Assembly (NCBI RefSeq): GCF_016756595.1
Contig: NZ_AP023257.1
Location: 3,798,001 to 3,862,000 of the forward strand
DNA: 64,000 nucleotides
Direction of reading: 5' to 3'
From: Mesorhizobium sp. L-2-11
GTDB taxonomy: Bacteria; Pseudomonadota; Alphaproteobacteria; Rhizobiales; Rhizobiaceae
Below are positions 16,921-25,925 of this stretch, in pieces. Position 1 is the stretch's first letter; every line of letters starts with the position of its first letter. The notes under the pieces were generated by a model. That model had not been told where the DNA came from. It searched no databases and worked only from the letters and a program-made list of their open reading frames with translations. Made by a program: the position numbers and the translations under genes.

Positions 16921-17364
16921 ATGGACGTGTACGATCAACGCATCTTGAGATCGATTCAAGAGGTGGCCGACCTCACCCATGCCGAGCTTGCCGAGCGGGT
17001 CCACTTGTCTCCTAGCCAATGCGCTCGCCGTCTCGATCGCCTACGCGCTGCAGGCTATATTGAGCGCACCGTTGCCATTCTGAACCGCGAGCGCCTGGGC
17101 TTAGACGTGCTCGCGCATGTGCTTATCAGCTTGCAGGCACACGAAGGTGCGCAGAACGACGCGTTTCGGCGCTTCATCAACGACGCGCCGGAGGTGCTGG
17201 AAAGCTATATGCAAAGCGGCGACGCTGACCTGCTGATGAAGGTCGCGGTGCGCGACCTGGAAGCACTCGCCGAGTTCATCGACCGTTTGATCAAGGTGAG
17301 CGGGGGCCTTGCTGCCCTGCGCTCCTACATCGTGCTACGCTCAATTAAGACCGTAAGCGCGTAG
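16921..17364 (+). CDS. Lrp/AsnC family transcriptional regulator with IS66-altered C-terminus
   Basis: 147 residues. The N-terminal HTH (DQRILRSIQEVADLTHAELA then SPSQCARRLDRLR) and C-terminal RAM ligand-binding domain are complete. The last three codons (VSA, stop) come from an IS66 element inserted after 17352. Joining the sequence across the 8-bp duplication restores the frame to IKTSNVYAIG and a stop at 19912-19914, so the original protein was only a few residues longer. Function may be little affected. It faces the LysE-type exporter across a gap of about 80-150 bases and probably controls it and perhaps the adjacent amino-acid catabolic genes. Confidence 0.85.
   Translation: MDVYDQRILRSIQEVADLTHAELAERVHLSPSQCARRLDRLRAAGYIERTVAILNRERLGLDVLAHVLISLQAHEGAQNDAFRRFINDAPEVLESYMQSGDADLLMKVAVRDLEALAEFIDRLIKVSGGLAALRSYIVLRSIKTVSA
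17345..17352. repeat. Target-site duplication of IS66 (left copy)
   Basis: TTAAGACC directly before the left end of the IS66 element; the same eight bases recur after its right end at 19883-19890. Confidence 0.95.
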
Positions 17365-17408
17365 GCGTCCCCACGTAGCGTGCAGGCGGTTGATCGCTCA
17401 TTTTCAGC

Positions 17409-17816
17409 ATGAATCATGCGGAGAATCCTATGAGCGACAGTATGAGCCATCATCGAACATTCGAGATTTTGACGGCGGAGCCTGTGCCGTCCCGACGCAA
17501 GCCGCGCCATCGGTCGGACGAAGAGAAGGCACGGCTTGTCGCCGAAGCGTTCTCGCCAGGGGGCAATGTCTCGGCGGTTGCGCGTTCCGAGGGGCTGGAC
17601 CCCTCGCAGCTCTATGCGTGGCGCCGCAAGGCGCTTTCGTCGGGCATGGTTGCGCCACTGACGGAGGGAGCGAGCAAGCCGGCGAAGTTCACGCGCTTTG
17701 AAGCGGTGGGCAGCGACACGGTGGAAATCGTCATTGGCGACGCAGTGGTGCGCGCCGGCGGCGATGTCGATCCCGATCGCCTGGCGAGGATCATCCGCGC
17801 GGTTCGTAAGGCATGA
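17409..17816 (+). CDS. tnpA: IS66 accessory transposition protein TnpA
   Basis: About 135 residues with an IS3/IS66 OrfA-type helix-turn-helix (EEKARLVAEAFSPGGNVSAV then DPSQLYAWRRKAL). Another in-frame ATG lies at 17430. The stop overlaps the tnpB start by four bases (ATGA), indicating coupled translation. It is an accessory DNA-binding protein needed for transposition of IS66-type elements. Confidence 0.9.
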   Translation: MNHAENPMSDSMSHHRTFEILTAEPVPSRRKPRHRSDEEKARLVAEAFSPGGNVSAVARSEGLDPSQLYAWRRKALSSGMVAPLTEGASKPAKFTRFEAVGSDTVEIVIGDAVVRAGGDVDPDRLARIIRAVRKA

Positions 17817-18157
17817 TCGCTTCCGGTGTGGTGGTTTACGTGTCGTGCCAGCCGGTCGACTTCCGCAAGGGCGCGGCATCTTTGATGGCGCTGGTCAGGG
17901 ATGGCGGCCTGGACCCATTCTCGGGGGCACTTCACGTATTCCGTTCGAAGCGTGCGGACCGGGTTCGCATCGTGTGGTGGGACGGCAGCGGGGTTTGTCT
18001 TTATTCGAAGACTCTGGAAGATCACAGCTTCTGCTGGCCGGGGATATCGGCCGCGCGCATGCGTCTCGACCACGCCCAGTTGATGGCGCTTCTGGCCGGA
18101 CTGGACTGGAAAAAGATTCGTCCGGCCAGGGTCAGGCGGCCGTTATCGACGGGCTGA
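17813..18157 (+). CDS. tnpB: IS66 family insertion sequence protein TnpB (Orf2)
   Basis: 114 residues. It contains the highly conserved IS66 Orf2 segments VYVSCQPVDFRKGAASLMAL, then DPFSGALHVFRSKRADRVRI and WWDGSGVCLYSKTLE. The expected normal length and the 4-base overlap with tnpA support a complete gene. Its exact biochemical role in transposition is not known for the family. Confidence 0.95.
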   Translation: MIASGVVVYVSCQPVDFRKGAASLMALVRDGGLDPFSGALHVFRSKRADRVRIVWWDGSGVCLYSKTLEDHSFCWPGISAARMRLDHAQLMALLAGLDWKKIRPARVRRPLSTG

Positions 18158-18233
18158 AACCGGCCTGCGGCAAGATGAATCATGCGGCTGGAACGGTTGG
18201 GAAAGCGGCTGTTTTTGTGCTCTGTTGCTTGCC

Positions 18234-19874
18234 ATGGTTCTACCGGGTCTTGCCCTTCCCGACGACGTTGATGCGCTGAAGGCGATGATCCTTTCCATGG
18301 CTCGCGAGCAGGCTGCAAGCGAGGCCCGGATCGCAGTCGCCGACGCTCGGATCGCAGCATCTGAGGCGGAGGTCGCCCGGCTGAAAGCTGTCGAGAAAAG
18401 CGCCAGCGAGCGGATCGCCAATCTCACGTCAATCCTGAAAGTTTTACAGCGCACGCAACATGGCACGCGTTCCGAGCGGCTACGCCTGGCCATCGACGAC
18501 GAGCAGGCCTCCTTTGCCTTCGAAGAGGTCGAGACCGGCCTTTCGGAAATCCGGAGCGAACTCGACCGCGCGGTCGGGAACAAGCCGAAGCGCGCCCCGC
18601 GTCCGCGCAAGGGCTTTGCTGCCCACCTCGAACGCATCGAGGAGGTCGTCGAGCCGGAAATCCCGGCCGACTGCGAGGGGCTTGAAAAGGTTCTGATCGG
18701 CGAGGATCGATCCGAGCGGCTGGACGTCGTGCCGCCGAAGTTCCAGGTCATCGTCACGCGCCGTCCCAAATACGCCTTCCGGGGCCGTGACGGCGTGGTC
18801 CAGGCTCTGGCGCCGGCGCACATCATCGAAAGCGGGCTGCCGACGGAGCGGCTGCTCGCCTATATCGCCGTCTCCAAATACGCCGACGGCCTCCCGCTTT
18901 ATCGGCAGGAGGCGATCTATCTGCGCGACGGCGTCGAGATCAGCCGGTCGTTGATGGCGCAGTGGATGGGGCATCTGGGCTTCGAGCTGCAGATGCTTGC
19001 TGATTACATACTGGAGCGCATCAAGGAGGGCGAAAGGGTCTTCGCCGACGAGACGACCTTGCCCACCCTTGCCCCTGGTTCCGGGAAAACCACGAAAGCC
19101 TGGTTGTGGGCCTACGCACGGGATGACCGACCCTATGGCGGAACCAGTCCGCCAATGGTTGCCTATCGTTTTGAAGACAGCAGAGGTGCGGATTGCGTGG
19201 CGCGCCACCTCGCCGGATTCAGCGGTATCCTGCAAGTGGATGGCTACTCGGCCTATACCAACCTGGTCAAGGCACGGGCCAAAGCCGGCAGCAATGAAAC
19301 AATCCGGCTCGCCGGGTGCTGGGCTCACCTGCGGCGCAAATTCTACGACCTGCACATCAGCGGGGTCTCGCAGGCCGCGACGGATTCGATCATCGCCATG
19401 ACCGAATTGTGGAAGGTCGAGGACGAGGTCCGCGGCAAGGATGCCGGAAGCCGCGCCGCGCTACGTCAGGAAAAGTCCGTGGCCATTGTCGCGAGCCTCT
19501 TCGATCTATGGGAAGCGGAACTGGGCAAGGTCTCCGGAAAATCCAAGACCGCCGAGGCGATCCGCTACGCGCTCACCCGGCGGGAGGCGCTGGAACGCTT
19601 TCTGATGGACGGTCGCATCGAAATCGACTCCAATATCGTCGAGCGTGCAATCAGGCCCCAGACGATCACGCGAAAGAATAGTCTATTCGCCGGCAGCCAC
19701 GGCGGTGGACGAACCTGGGCGACGGTAGCCACCTTGCTGCAAACCTGCAAAATGAACAGCGTCGATCCGCTCGACTGGCTCTCGCAGACCTTGACCCGCA
19801 TCGCTCAAGGCTGGCCGGCATCCGAAATCGAAATGCTCATGCCTTGGAACTTTAGGCCTGACGTTATCGGCTGA
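18234..19874 (+). CDS. tnpC: IS66 family transposase TnpC
   Basis: 546 residues from the ATG at 18234 (a TTG at 18225 is also open). It starts with an N-terminal coiled coil and leucine-rich stretch, followed by the HTH_Tnp_IS66/zinc-finger-like part. The DDE catalytic core has the first Asp in VFADETTLPTL, the second in LQVDGYSAY, and the Glu region in GRIEIDSNIVERAIRP. The C-terminal IS66_C tail (MNSVDPLDWLSQTL) is present. The frame is intact to its stop eight bases before the right terminal repeat. Confidence 0.95.
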   Translation: MVLPGLALPDDVDALKAMILSMAREQAASEARIAVADARIAASEAEVARLKAVEKSASERIANLTSILKVLQRTQHGTRSERLRLAIDDEQASFAFEEVETGLSEIRSELDRAVGNKPKRAPRPRKGFAAHLERIEEVVEPEIPADCEGLEKVLIGEDRSERLDVVPPKFQVIVTRRPKYAFRGRDGVVQALAPAHIIESGLPTERLLAYIAVSKYADGLPLYRQEAIYLRDGVEISRSLMAQWMGHLGFELQMLADYILERIKEGERVFADETTLPTLAPGSGKTTKAWLWAYARDDRPYGGTSPPMVAYRFEDSRGADCVARHLAGFSGILQVDGYSAYTNLVKARAKAGSNETIRLAGCWAHLRRKFYDLHISGVSQAATDSIIAMTELWKVEDEVRGKDAGSRAALRQEKSVAIVASLFDLWEAELGKVSGKSKTAEAIRYALTRREALERFLMDGRIEIDSNIVERAIRPQTITRKNSLFAGSHGGGRTWATVATLLQTCKMNSVDPLDWLSQTLTRIAQGWPASEIEMLMPWNFRPDVIG

Positions 19875-19882
19875 CCGCTTAC

Positions 19883-19890
19883 TTAAGACC
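19883..19890. repeat. Target-site duplication of IS66 (right copy)
   Basis: TTAAGACC following the right end of IS66. Downstream bases 19891-19914 encode the displaced lrp tail (SNVYAIG, stop). Confidence 0.95.
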
Positions 19891-20029
19891 AGTAACGTCT
19901 ATGCGATTGGGTGAGCGGATGGGCCGGATAAAGCGGCAGCTATCGGGCAAGACGCAGAATACGCTTGATTCTGAGGCATTTGCCGACTGGCGGCTTTCAT
20001 ATCGCGTCGGATTCTGATTCAGGCTCACC

Positions 20030-20809
20030 ATGAGCCGATACGAACTGACCGACTTCGAGTGGCGCGTGATCGAGCCACTCCTGCCCAACAAGCCCCGAGG
20101 CGTGCCGCGCGTTGACGACCGCCGCGTGCTGAACGGCATTTTCTGGGTGTTGCGATCCGGCGCGCCATGGCGAGACCTGCCCGAGCGTTATGGCCCACGC
20201 ACCACCTGCTATAACCGCATCGTGCGGTGGCGGAAGGCAGGCGTGTGGGACCGGCTGATGGATGCCATCAGCGCCGCTCACGACAGCGCCATCCAAATGA
20301 TCGACAGCACTTCCATCCGGGCGCACCAGCAGGCTGCGACGGCAAAAGGGGGCCCAGATCATTTTCTCGGTCGATCGCGTGGCGGGCTCACGACCAAGAT
20401 CCACGTCGTTGTCGACGCCCAGGGGCCCCCGATCCGGCTTGGCCTGACCGCAGGGCAGACGCATGACGGGCAGATCGTTGACCGCCTGCTTGATCACCTT
20501 CGTCCGCGCACCATTGTGCTGGCCGATAAGGCATAGGACGCCGATCGCATCCGGGATCTGATCCGGGAGCACGGCGCCACGCCAAACATCCCGCCCAAGA
20601 GCAACCGCAAATGGAAGCCGTGCTTCAGCAAGCGGCTCTACCGCGAGCGCAACCTGATCGAACGCTTCTTCTCAAAGCTGAAGCACTTTCGCCGCGTCGC
20701 CACCCGCTATGACAAGCTCGCCGCAAACTTCCTCGCTGTGATCCAGCTTGCCTCAATGCGGCTGTGGCTCCGTGCTTATGAGTCTACGGCCTGGACCTCA
20801 TGCCTTTGA
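20030..20809 (+). pseudogene. IS5-family transposase with a premature amber codon
   Basis: A single frame encodes an IS5-type transposase: N-terminal DUF4096-like domain (LTDFEWRVIEPLLPNKPRG), then MIDSTSIRAHQ with a catalytic Asp, and GRSRGGLTTKIH. At 20534-20536 a TAG interrupts ADKA/DADRIR, where the family has a tyrosine codon (ADKAYD). The same frame then continues with ERNLIERFFSKLKHFRRVATRYDK, the motif carrying the catalytic Glu, to a TGA at 20807. A one-base nonsense change thus removes the C-terminal third. Element ends were not convincingly located. It lies about 140 bases after IS66. Confidence 0.85.
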
Positions 20810-20898
20810 CCAGATGGCCAGGTCCTGGTTCCCAGGTCCTGGTTCAAAGCGTGCCGAGATTGGCGGTGTCGGTCGGCCAGTTGGGCCTGTCGGCGGGA

Positions 20899-22176
20899 TC
20901 AGGCAAGCATATCCTTCAGCCGATAATAGGTGCCCACCATTGGCAGGAACCACGGCTTGCCGGTATGCAACGGGACGGCATTCCAGTCCATGCCGCCGAT
21001 TGGATTGGTATCCGTGCGGCCCATTGCAATGTCCGCCAGGACATTTCCGATCAGCGTCGAGAGCTGCGCGCCATGTCCTGAATAGCCCATGCCGTAGATC
21101 AGGCCATCGGCGGTGCCGGCGCGCGGATAGCGGTCTTGCGTGCAGCCGACGAGACCGCCCCAGCAATAGTCGATTTCGACATCGGCCAGTTGCGGGAACA
21201 CATCGAGCATCTGCTTGCGCAAAAGCTCGCCGGAACGCACGTCTGTCTTCTGGTTCGAGGCAGCCGAGAACTTCGCGCGCCCGCCGAACAAGAGTCGGTT
21301 GTCCGGGGTAAGCCGGAAGTAGTTGGCGATGTTGAGCGAGTTCGTGTAATTCCGATTGCCGGGCAGGGTTGCCGCGACCTCCTCTGGGGTAAGCGGGCGC
21401 GTCACGACGATGAAAGATGCAATTGGCATCATCCGTCGCCGATAGTAGTCGAAATTCTCTGACGTATAGGCGTCGGTCGCAAGGATGACCTGGCGGGCAG
21501 CGAGCGAGCCGGTCGGCGAACTGATCCGCCAGCCATCTGACACCCGGATGCAGGACTGGACGGGATTGTGCTCCCAGATCGTCGCACCATGGCGAGCGGC
21601 GGCTTCCGCCATGCCATTGGCATACTGGCCCATATGCATCATCGCCGACTTGGGTGACAGCACCGCGCCGTGAAAGGCCTCCGAACACAGTTCGTTGCGG
21701 ACATCGCCACGTGAGAGCCACTCCACCGAGGGATCCACTTCGCGGCGAAGCTCCTCGCACATGGCCTGCAGCCCCTTCACATGCGATGGCTTGGATGCAA
21801 GCTTGAGCTTGCCGCCTCTGCGGAAGCTGCAGTCGATGCCTTCTTCCGCAATGATGGCTTCGATCATGTCGATCGAGTCGTCGTAGGAGCGCCAGAACCG
21901 ATGAGCCTTGGCCTCTCCAAAGTGGGCCTTGGCGGCGCCAAAACTGGCGAAGTGGCCACTGTTGAGGTGCCCGCCATTGCGCCCCGATGCACCATATCCG
22001 ACATGCTCGGCCTCGATGAGCGCGACCTTCACGCCAGACTTGGCCAGTTTGCGCGCGGCATTGAGACCGGTGAAGCCCGCCCCGATTACGGCGACTTCGA
22101 AATCGCCTGACAGGGTTTCGCGGGTCGCCCCGGCAAAGGCTTTCGACGTATCGTGCCAATAGGAGGCAAACTTCAT
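20899..22176 (-). CDS. FAD-dependent oxidoreductase (DAO family, gamma-glutamylputrescine-oxidase-like)
   Basis: 425 residues from the ATG at 22176, preceded by GAGAGGTG as ribosome site; an in-frame extension upstream lies in the control region and is rejected. FAD-binding GAGFTG is near residue 35, the GYGASGRNGGHLNSG loop follows, and near the end there is IYGMGYSGHGAQ. It resembles the protein at 7473 closely in layout (MKFASYWHDT versus MKLTSYWLDT at the start, and similar C-terminal tails ending in YYRLKD/YYRMKD). No dehydrogenase partner lies next to it, so it may share the cluster at the left side. Its promoter region is homologous to that of the otnK remnant. Confidence 0.92.
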   Translation of the reverse strand: MKFASYWHDTSKAFAGATRETLSGDFEVAVIGAGFTGLNAARKLAKSGVKVALIEAEHVGYGASGRNGGHLNSGHFASFGAAKAHFGEAKAHRFWRSYDDSIDMIEAIIAEEGIDCSFRRGGKLKLASKPSHVKGLQAMCEELRREVDPSVEWLSRGDVRNELCSEAFHGAVLSPKSAMMHMGQYANGMAEAAARHGATIWEHNPVQSCIRVSDGWRISSPTGSLAARQVILATDAYTSENFDYYRRRMMPIASFIVVTRPLTPEEVAATLPGNRNYTNSLNIANYFRLTPDNRLLFGGRAKFSAASNQKTDVRSGELLRKQMLDVFPQLADVEIDYCWGGLVGCTQDRYPRAGTADGLIYGMGYSGHGAQLSTLIGNVLADIAMGRTDTNPIGGMDWNAVPLHTGKPWFLPMVGTYYRLKDMLA

Positions 22177-22582
22177 CTTGAACACCTCTCGCGCTCGTCG
22201 GCCGCCGACAGGATGAAGTGTAGCTCCGCTCCGGCGCCGTGAGGTGCGGCCCTGGCCATGGGCCTGCAACAATCTGTCGTCCTGCGCGGCGGAAACCGCA
22301 GGAAATGCGGCAGCGGCGACTCCGCAGGATGCGCGGCGATGGCCAGGCTAAATCCCAGTGATATCGGGACGCGCTGGGTGGTCAGCTTTCCGACAAACTG
22401 GCATTCGTCGCTTTCGTGCACATTCGTGACCCTTTGCTGCCTTTCATGAGCCAAGACGTCACCAGAAAGCAGGCCTTCGCCCGGACCAGAACTCCTAACC
22501 CATTAGGGATTACAGCCGTACATAGACTCCAGACTCCTGGGCAAATAGAATGCATGCCGAGCCCGCTAGGACGCTCGCCCAC
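22177..22582. other. Divergent intergenic region without a gene
   Basis: 406 bases between two divergent genes. The part next to the flavoprotein gene is the shared control region listed separately; nothing else is recognised. Confidence 0.6.
22210..22330 (-). promoter_or_regulatory. Upstream control region copy B, shared with 11367-11491
   Basis: Read on the minus strand this region aligns along about 120 bases with the sequence before the otnK remnant, ending 33 bases before the flavoprotein ATG. It contains the inverted repeat CCGCA-TTTCC-TGCGG (approximately 22295-22315) and GCGG-AAA-CCGC beside it, candidates for a regulator site. Confidence 0.55.
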
Positions 22583-24361
22583 ATGGCCGAAGAACCCACT
22601 CGACGCCGTCTCGCCGCCATTTTGGCTGCTGATGTAGTCGGATTTAGCCGTCTCATGGAACAGGACGAGACAAGCACGTTGACGACGCTCAAGGCTCGGC
22701 GGCGGCGGGTGTTGGAGCCTCTTGTGTCCCACCACCAGGGGCGCATCTTTAAGATCGCTGGTGACAGTGTCCTGATTGAGTTCAACAGCGCCGTCAGGGC
22801 TGTTCAGTGCGCGATCGAATTGCAGCGCAACATGGCCAAGGCGAATTGTGAGTTGCCAGAGGCTCGCCACATTGTGCTGCGCATCGGCGTGAACTTGGGC
22901 GACGTGATCGTCGAGGGGAGTGACCTTTATGGTGACGGTGTCAACATCGCAGCACGCCTGGAAGGCCTCGCTGAGCCCGGTGGCGTCCTGCTTTCCGGCA
23001 CTGCATTCGACTACATCAAAAACAAGGTCGATGCGAACTTCGAAGATCTCGGCACGCAAAAGCTGAAGAACATTTCCGAACCAGTGCGTGTCTACCGCGT
23101 TGGCGGCACACCGCGGGTGCCGGTCACAGCGCCCGAAGCTCTAATCGACAAACCTTCCATTGCTGTACTTCCATTCCTCAACATGAGCACCGACGCAGAG
23201 TACGGGTACTTCGCGGATGGCATCGCTGAAGATATCATTACGGAGCTGAGCCGGTTCCGTTCGTTCTGTGTCATCGCCCGAAACTCGTCATTCGTATACA
23301 AGAACCGTTCGGTCAACGTACGCGATATTGGACGCGAACTCGGGGTTCAATACATTCTTGAGGGAAGTGTACGACGAGCACGTGATCGAATCAGGGTTAC
23401 AGCCCAACTCGTTGAAGCCGCCACTGGCAAGCATCTATGGGCCGAGCGCTACGATCGGCATGTTGAGGACATCTTCAGCGTGCAGGACGAGATCACCCGC
23501 ACTATCGTAGCGAGCTTGCCTGGCCCCGTAGAAGGAGCCGAGTGGGCGCGCGCGCTGCAGAGGCCGACCGAAAGCTTTTCTGCATACGACCATTGGCTCC
23601 GCGGCAGGTATTTCCTGAACAAAAGCAGCTCTAAAGACGACGTGCTGCAGGCGAGGATGCACTTTGAGAAGGCTATTGAGCTTGATCCAACCTACGCATC
23701 TGCATATGTCGACCTAGCGCAATCATACTACGCGGAATATTATTCGCCGTGGACGGTGTCGCGAGAAGCTGTGGCCGATCGGATATTCGAGTTGAGCCGC
23801 CGGGCGGTCGAACTAGATCCCTATGATAGCCGGACACACCTGGAGTTGGCGTGGAGCTACTTTGAGGTGAAGGGCGATTTTGACCTCGCCAAAATACAGG
23901 TTGACCAGGCGCTGGCACTGAACCCCAACGACTATTACAATTACTGTTTCGACGGATGGCTCTATGTGTGCTCAGGTGAGCTGGAACATGCGGTGGCGTG
24001 TTCTAACGAGGCACTGCGGCGCAGCCCTTTGGTTTCGGACGGTTGTTTAGAGACCCGACTCGTCGCCGAGTACCTGGCTGGGAACTATCCCGGATCGGTC
24101 ATAGCATTCGGGCGAATGCTGCAACCCAGTGTGGGGTGCTATGCATGGATGGCGGCTGCATACGCTCAACTCGGTCGGACAGATGAAGCAAGCGTAATGG
24201 TAGATACGTTTCTCAGGCGGGTCGCGGAACTGCCTTGGGCACCGAAGGGCGTTAGTTCGGATGAATGGCGCCAATACTGGGCGAGGGAATTCCGAGCAAA
24301 AGACTTGGCGGCTCGCGAACGCCTGTTTGATGGGCTTCGGAAGGCGGGCCTATCGGTTTAA
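22583..24361 (+). CDS. Class III adenylate/guanylate cyclase-domain protein with TolB-like and TPR regions
   Basis: 592 residues from the ATG at 22583 (another in-frame ATG lies at 22550). Residues about 8-170 form a class III nucleotide cyclase domain: metal Asp in LAADVVGFSRLM, FKIAGDSVLIEF, and DLYGDGVNIAARLEG. From about 190 a TolB/FlgO-like segment begins (KPSIAVLPFLNMS, DGIAEDIITELSR, YILEGSVRRARDRIRVTAQL), and from about 330 TPR-like helices follow (HFEKAIELDPTYASAYVDLAQ and repeats). This architecture is common and multi-copy in Mesorhizobium and Bradyrhizobium. It probably makes cAMP in the cytoplasm, with a sensory or protein-binding tail. Two relatives lie at 29561 (fragment) and 49339. 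Confidence 0.88.
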   Translation: MAEEPTRRRLAAILAADVVGFSRLMEQDETSTLTTLKARRRRVLEPLVSHHQGRIFKIAGDSVLIEFNSAVRAVQCAIELQRNMAKANCELPEARHIVLRIGVNLGDVIVEGSDLYGDGVNIAARLEGLAEPGGVLLSGTAFDYIKNKVDANFEDLGTQKLKNISEPVRVYRVGGTPRVPVTAPEALIDKPSIAVLPFLNMSTDAEYGYFADGIAEDIITELSRFRSFCVIARNSSFVYKNRSVNVRDIGRELGVQYILEGSVRRARDRIRVTAQLVEAATGKHLWAERYDRHVEDIFSVQDEITRTIVASLPGPVEGAEWARALQRPTESFSAYDHWLRGRYFLNKSSSKDDVLQARMHFEKAIELDPTYASAYVDLAQSYYAEYYSPWTVSREAVADRIFELSRRAVELDPYDSRTHLELAWSYFEVKGDFDLAKIQVDQALALNPNDYYNYCFDGWLYVCSGELEHAVACSNEALRRSPLVSDGCLETRLVAEYLAGNYPGSVIAFGRMLQPSVGCYAWMAAAYAQLGRTDEASVMVDTFLRRVAELPWAPKGVSSDEWRQYWAREFRAKDLAARERLFDGLRKAGLSV

Positions 24362-24762
24362 CGGTCAACGACCGCTTACGACGCTTCTTTCTCTCATTCC
24401 GATCGAGGGAGGCTACGGAAGAAAACCACCTCTCGCGACCTTCCCTTGTCGCGAAAACTCCCGATCAAAGCGACGGTTTTGCAACTGACTTTTGCACACT
24501 CGCAGAACTCAACTTTTGCGACAACATGTCCTGCCACCTGCGCTTCGCTGCAGCCGGTCAGCTTCGCCGTCCTGCTGATACTGTTGCCGCCAGACCGGAA
24601 GACAATAATGGATTCGTGCATCACCAGATCAGCTTGGCGTCCGGCATATTCCCCGCCCGCCTTAGCCAACTCGATGCCTTGCCTCTGGCGTTCGCGGCGA
24701 TCCTCGAAGTCGTCTCGAGCCATTTGCAGGGCGAGCTTCAGCAACATTTCCCAATTGGCTAG
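24362..24762. other. Intergenic region of repeat plus resolvase remnant
   Basis: No intact gene; occupied by the first copy of a 150-bp direct repeat and the minus-strand resolvase remnant described separately. Confidence 0.6.
24382..24534. repeat. Direct repeat, copy 1 (about 150 bp)
   Basis: Nearly identical to 25926-26076 in the same orientation, differing by a few substitutions and a 2-base indel. Its right end abuts the point where resolvase similarity stops (24535), so it may be the end of a mobile element. Confidence 0.85.
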
Positions 24763-24765
24763 CTA
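24535..24765 (-). pseudogene. Serine recombinase/resolvase C-terminal remnant
   Basis: The minus-strand frame reads LLKLALQMARDDFEDRRERQ, then GIELAKAGGEYAGRQAD and a terminal HTH ISRTAKLTGCSEAQV, which is the C-terminal third of plasmid/transposon resolvases (family form: RRERQRQGIELAK...GRK...TAKLAGCS..QVKRVW). The catalytic N-terminus is missing and the last residues are replaced by the direct repeat. It overlaps the 3' end of the DUF3592 gene by three bases. Confidence 0.7.
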
Positions 24766-25263
24766 GTAGATAGCGTCCTTGGCCGTTACTGTCGCGAAGG
24801 CCATAGCGCCGACGAAAAACACCAGAAAAAGAAAGTAAAGTGACAATATACCGGTCAGGTCCGCCTCGCGGGCCCGTTTCGGACGCAGAGGATCGAAGAC
24901 AATGTCGACCCGGGCCCCGATTGTTCCGGTCTTGGCGTTGACGCCACGATAGGACGTAAATATCACCTTGCGGCCAGACTGGTCATGGAATTCGATGATG
25001 GGGCGGTCAGGCGACTCGTCGCCGGGATCGATTCCCACGACCGTTCCGGTTGTCCGCCGGCCGCGGCGGACAAGAACGAATTCGTCATAGAGAAAAGACA
25101 GGGCAAAGCCCAGAAACAGCAGGGTGAAGAAAAGCATCCAGACCTGGGCGGCGTTGAGCTCCAGACCAACTTGCCGCGCCAAGACGATGAACGGCGACGC
25201 CACCGCATGGACTGCATCCCGCACCTGGAGAAAGAAGCTGTTCCAGAGTTGCTCGAAGGACAT
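24763..25263 (-). CDS. DUF3592 domain-containing membrane protein
   Basis: 166 residues. A hydrophobic helix (about 41-62: QVWMLFFTLLFLGFALSFLY) is followed by a soluble middle part with VRRGRRTTGTVVGIDPGDE, IIEFHDQSGRKVIFTS and GARVDIVFDPLRPKRARE, the pattern of DUF3592, and a second C-terminal helix (about 138-158). The function of the family is unknown; it is likely a small inner-membrane protein with an exposed beta domain. It lies between the two copies of a direct repeat, so it may have come with that segment. Confidence 0.75.
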   Translation of the reverse strand: MSFEQLWNSFFLQVRDAVHAVASPFIVLARQVGLELNAAQVWMLFFTLLFLGFALSFLYDEFVLVRRGRRTTGTVVGIDPGDESPDRPIIEFHDQSGRKVIFTSYRGVNAKTGTIGARVDIVFDPLRPKRAREADLTGILSLYFLFLVFFVGAMAFATVTAKDAIY

Positions 25264-25925
25264 TTTGATGCCTGTTTTCCTGCCTTGATCTAACAGCGAA
25301 TTACAACACGCTTTTCAAGCCCGTGGACAAATTTACCTGGGAAGGCGGCTGAATGCTGCGTATCGATGCGTGCGATCGGCTAGCGCCGGGACCTCGGGGT
25401 AGGCAATCATCCATTCTGATCCATTAGCGTTAGTGTGGAAGCCAACGCTAAGACCTCTGGCCTCGGCAAACGAATTTCCGCTCAGGTTCGTAGATGAACA
25501 CTGCACCCGTGGCTCGCGCGGTTGGCCACTGGCACGAAATCGGGCGAGGACAGGTTGCCGCTGAGTGTGCGATTGCTACATCATCACTGGTCCGCAGAGG
25601 AGCGTCGCGGCTCCTGGTGAAGCCATTCTGAGCCACGCCAACGACCGCCCGGCGACGCGCGCCGGCTGGCCAGGGTCGATAGCCGCCGGGGTAACGTCCG
25701 GCCTGCGGCGTCTTCGGATGGAAAGGGGCAGCCGAACTCCCGGAACGGCGCGGTCGCGGACAAGCAGGACTTAGTCGAACTGTCGATTAGCTCACGGCGG
25801 TCATGGGCCCGTAGCTGCTTGCATGCCTCAACCGAACCGTACCCATCGCTGATGATCGCGTCGGGTCGCATTTGGTGGTAGCACGAATGGCAGGATTGGA
25901 GCGGCTCCTGAATGGCGGCAAATGG
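25264..25925. other. 662-base intergenic region with no recognisable gene
   Basis: Several short open frames exist on both strands, but none shows a ribosome site together with a recognisable family. It may contain degraded sequence between the two direct repeats. Confidence 0.4.

Larger units (their letters stand above)
17353..19882 (+). mobile_element. IS66-family insertion sequence, complete, 2530 bp
   Basis: The element begins GTAAGCG and ends CGCTTAC, giving short terminal inverted repeats, and is flanked by identical 8-bp target duplications TTAAGACC at 17345-17352 and 19883-19890, the length IS66 elements make. It carries the three canonical genes (tnpA, tnpB, tnpC) in order and in one direction. 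All three frames are open, so it may still be active. It sits in the last codons of an Lrp-type regulator. Confidence 0.95.

Noticed and set aside
20818..20845. Short tandem repeat CCAGGTCCTGGTTC(C) after the IS5-type pseudogene
   Set aside because: Two 14-base units only; could be chance or an old insertion footprint, and no function can be argued.
25264..25925. Possible small genes in the gap before dusA (for example minus-strand frames around 25584-25871)
   Set aside because: No ribosome site plus family evidence; reading both strands gave nothing that could be named.
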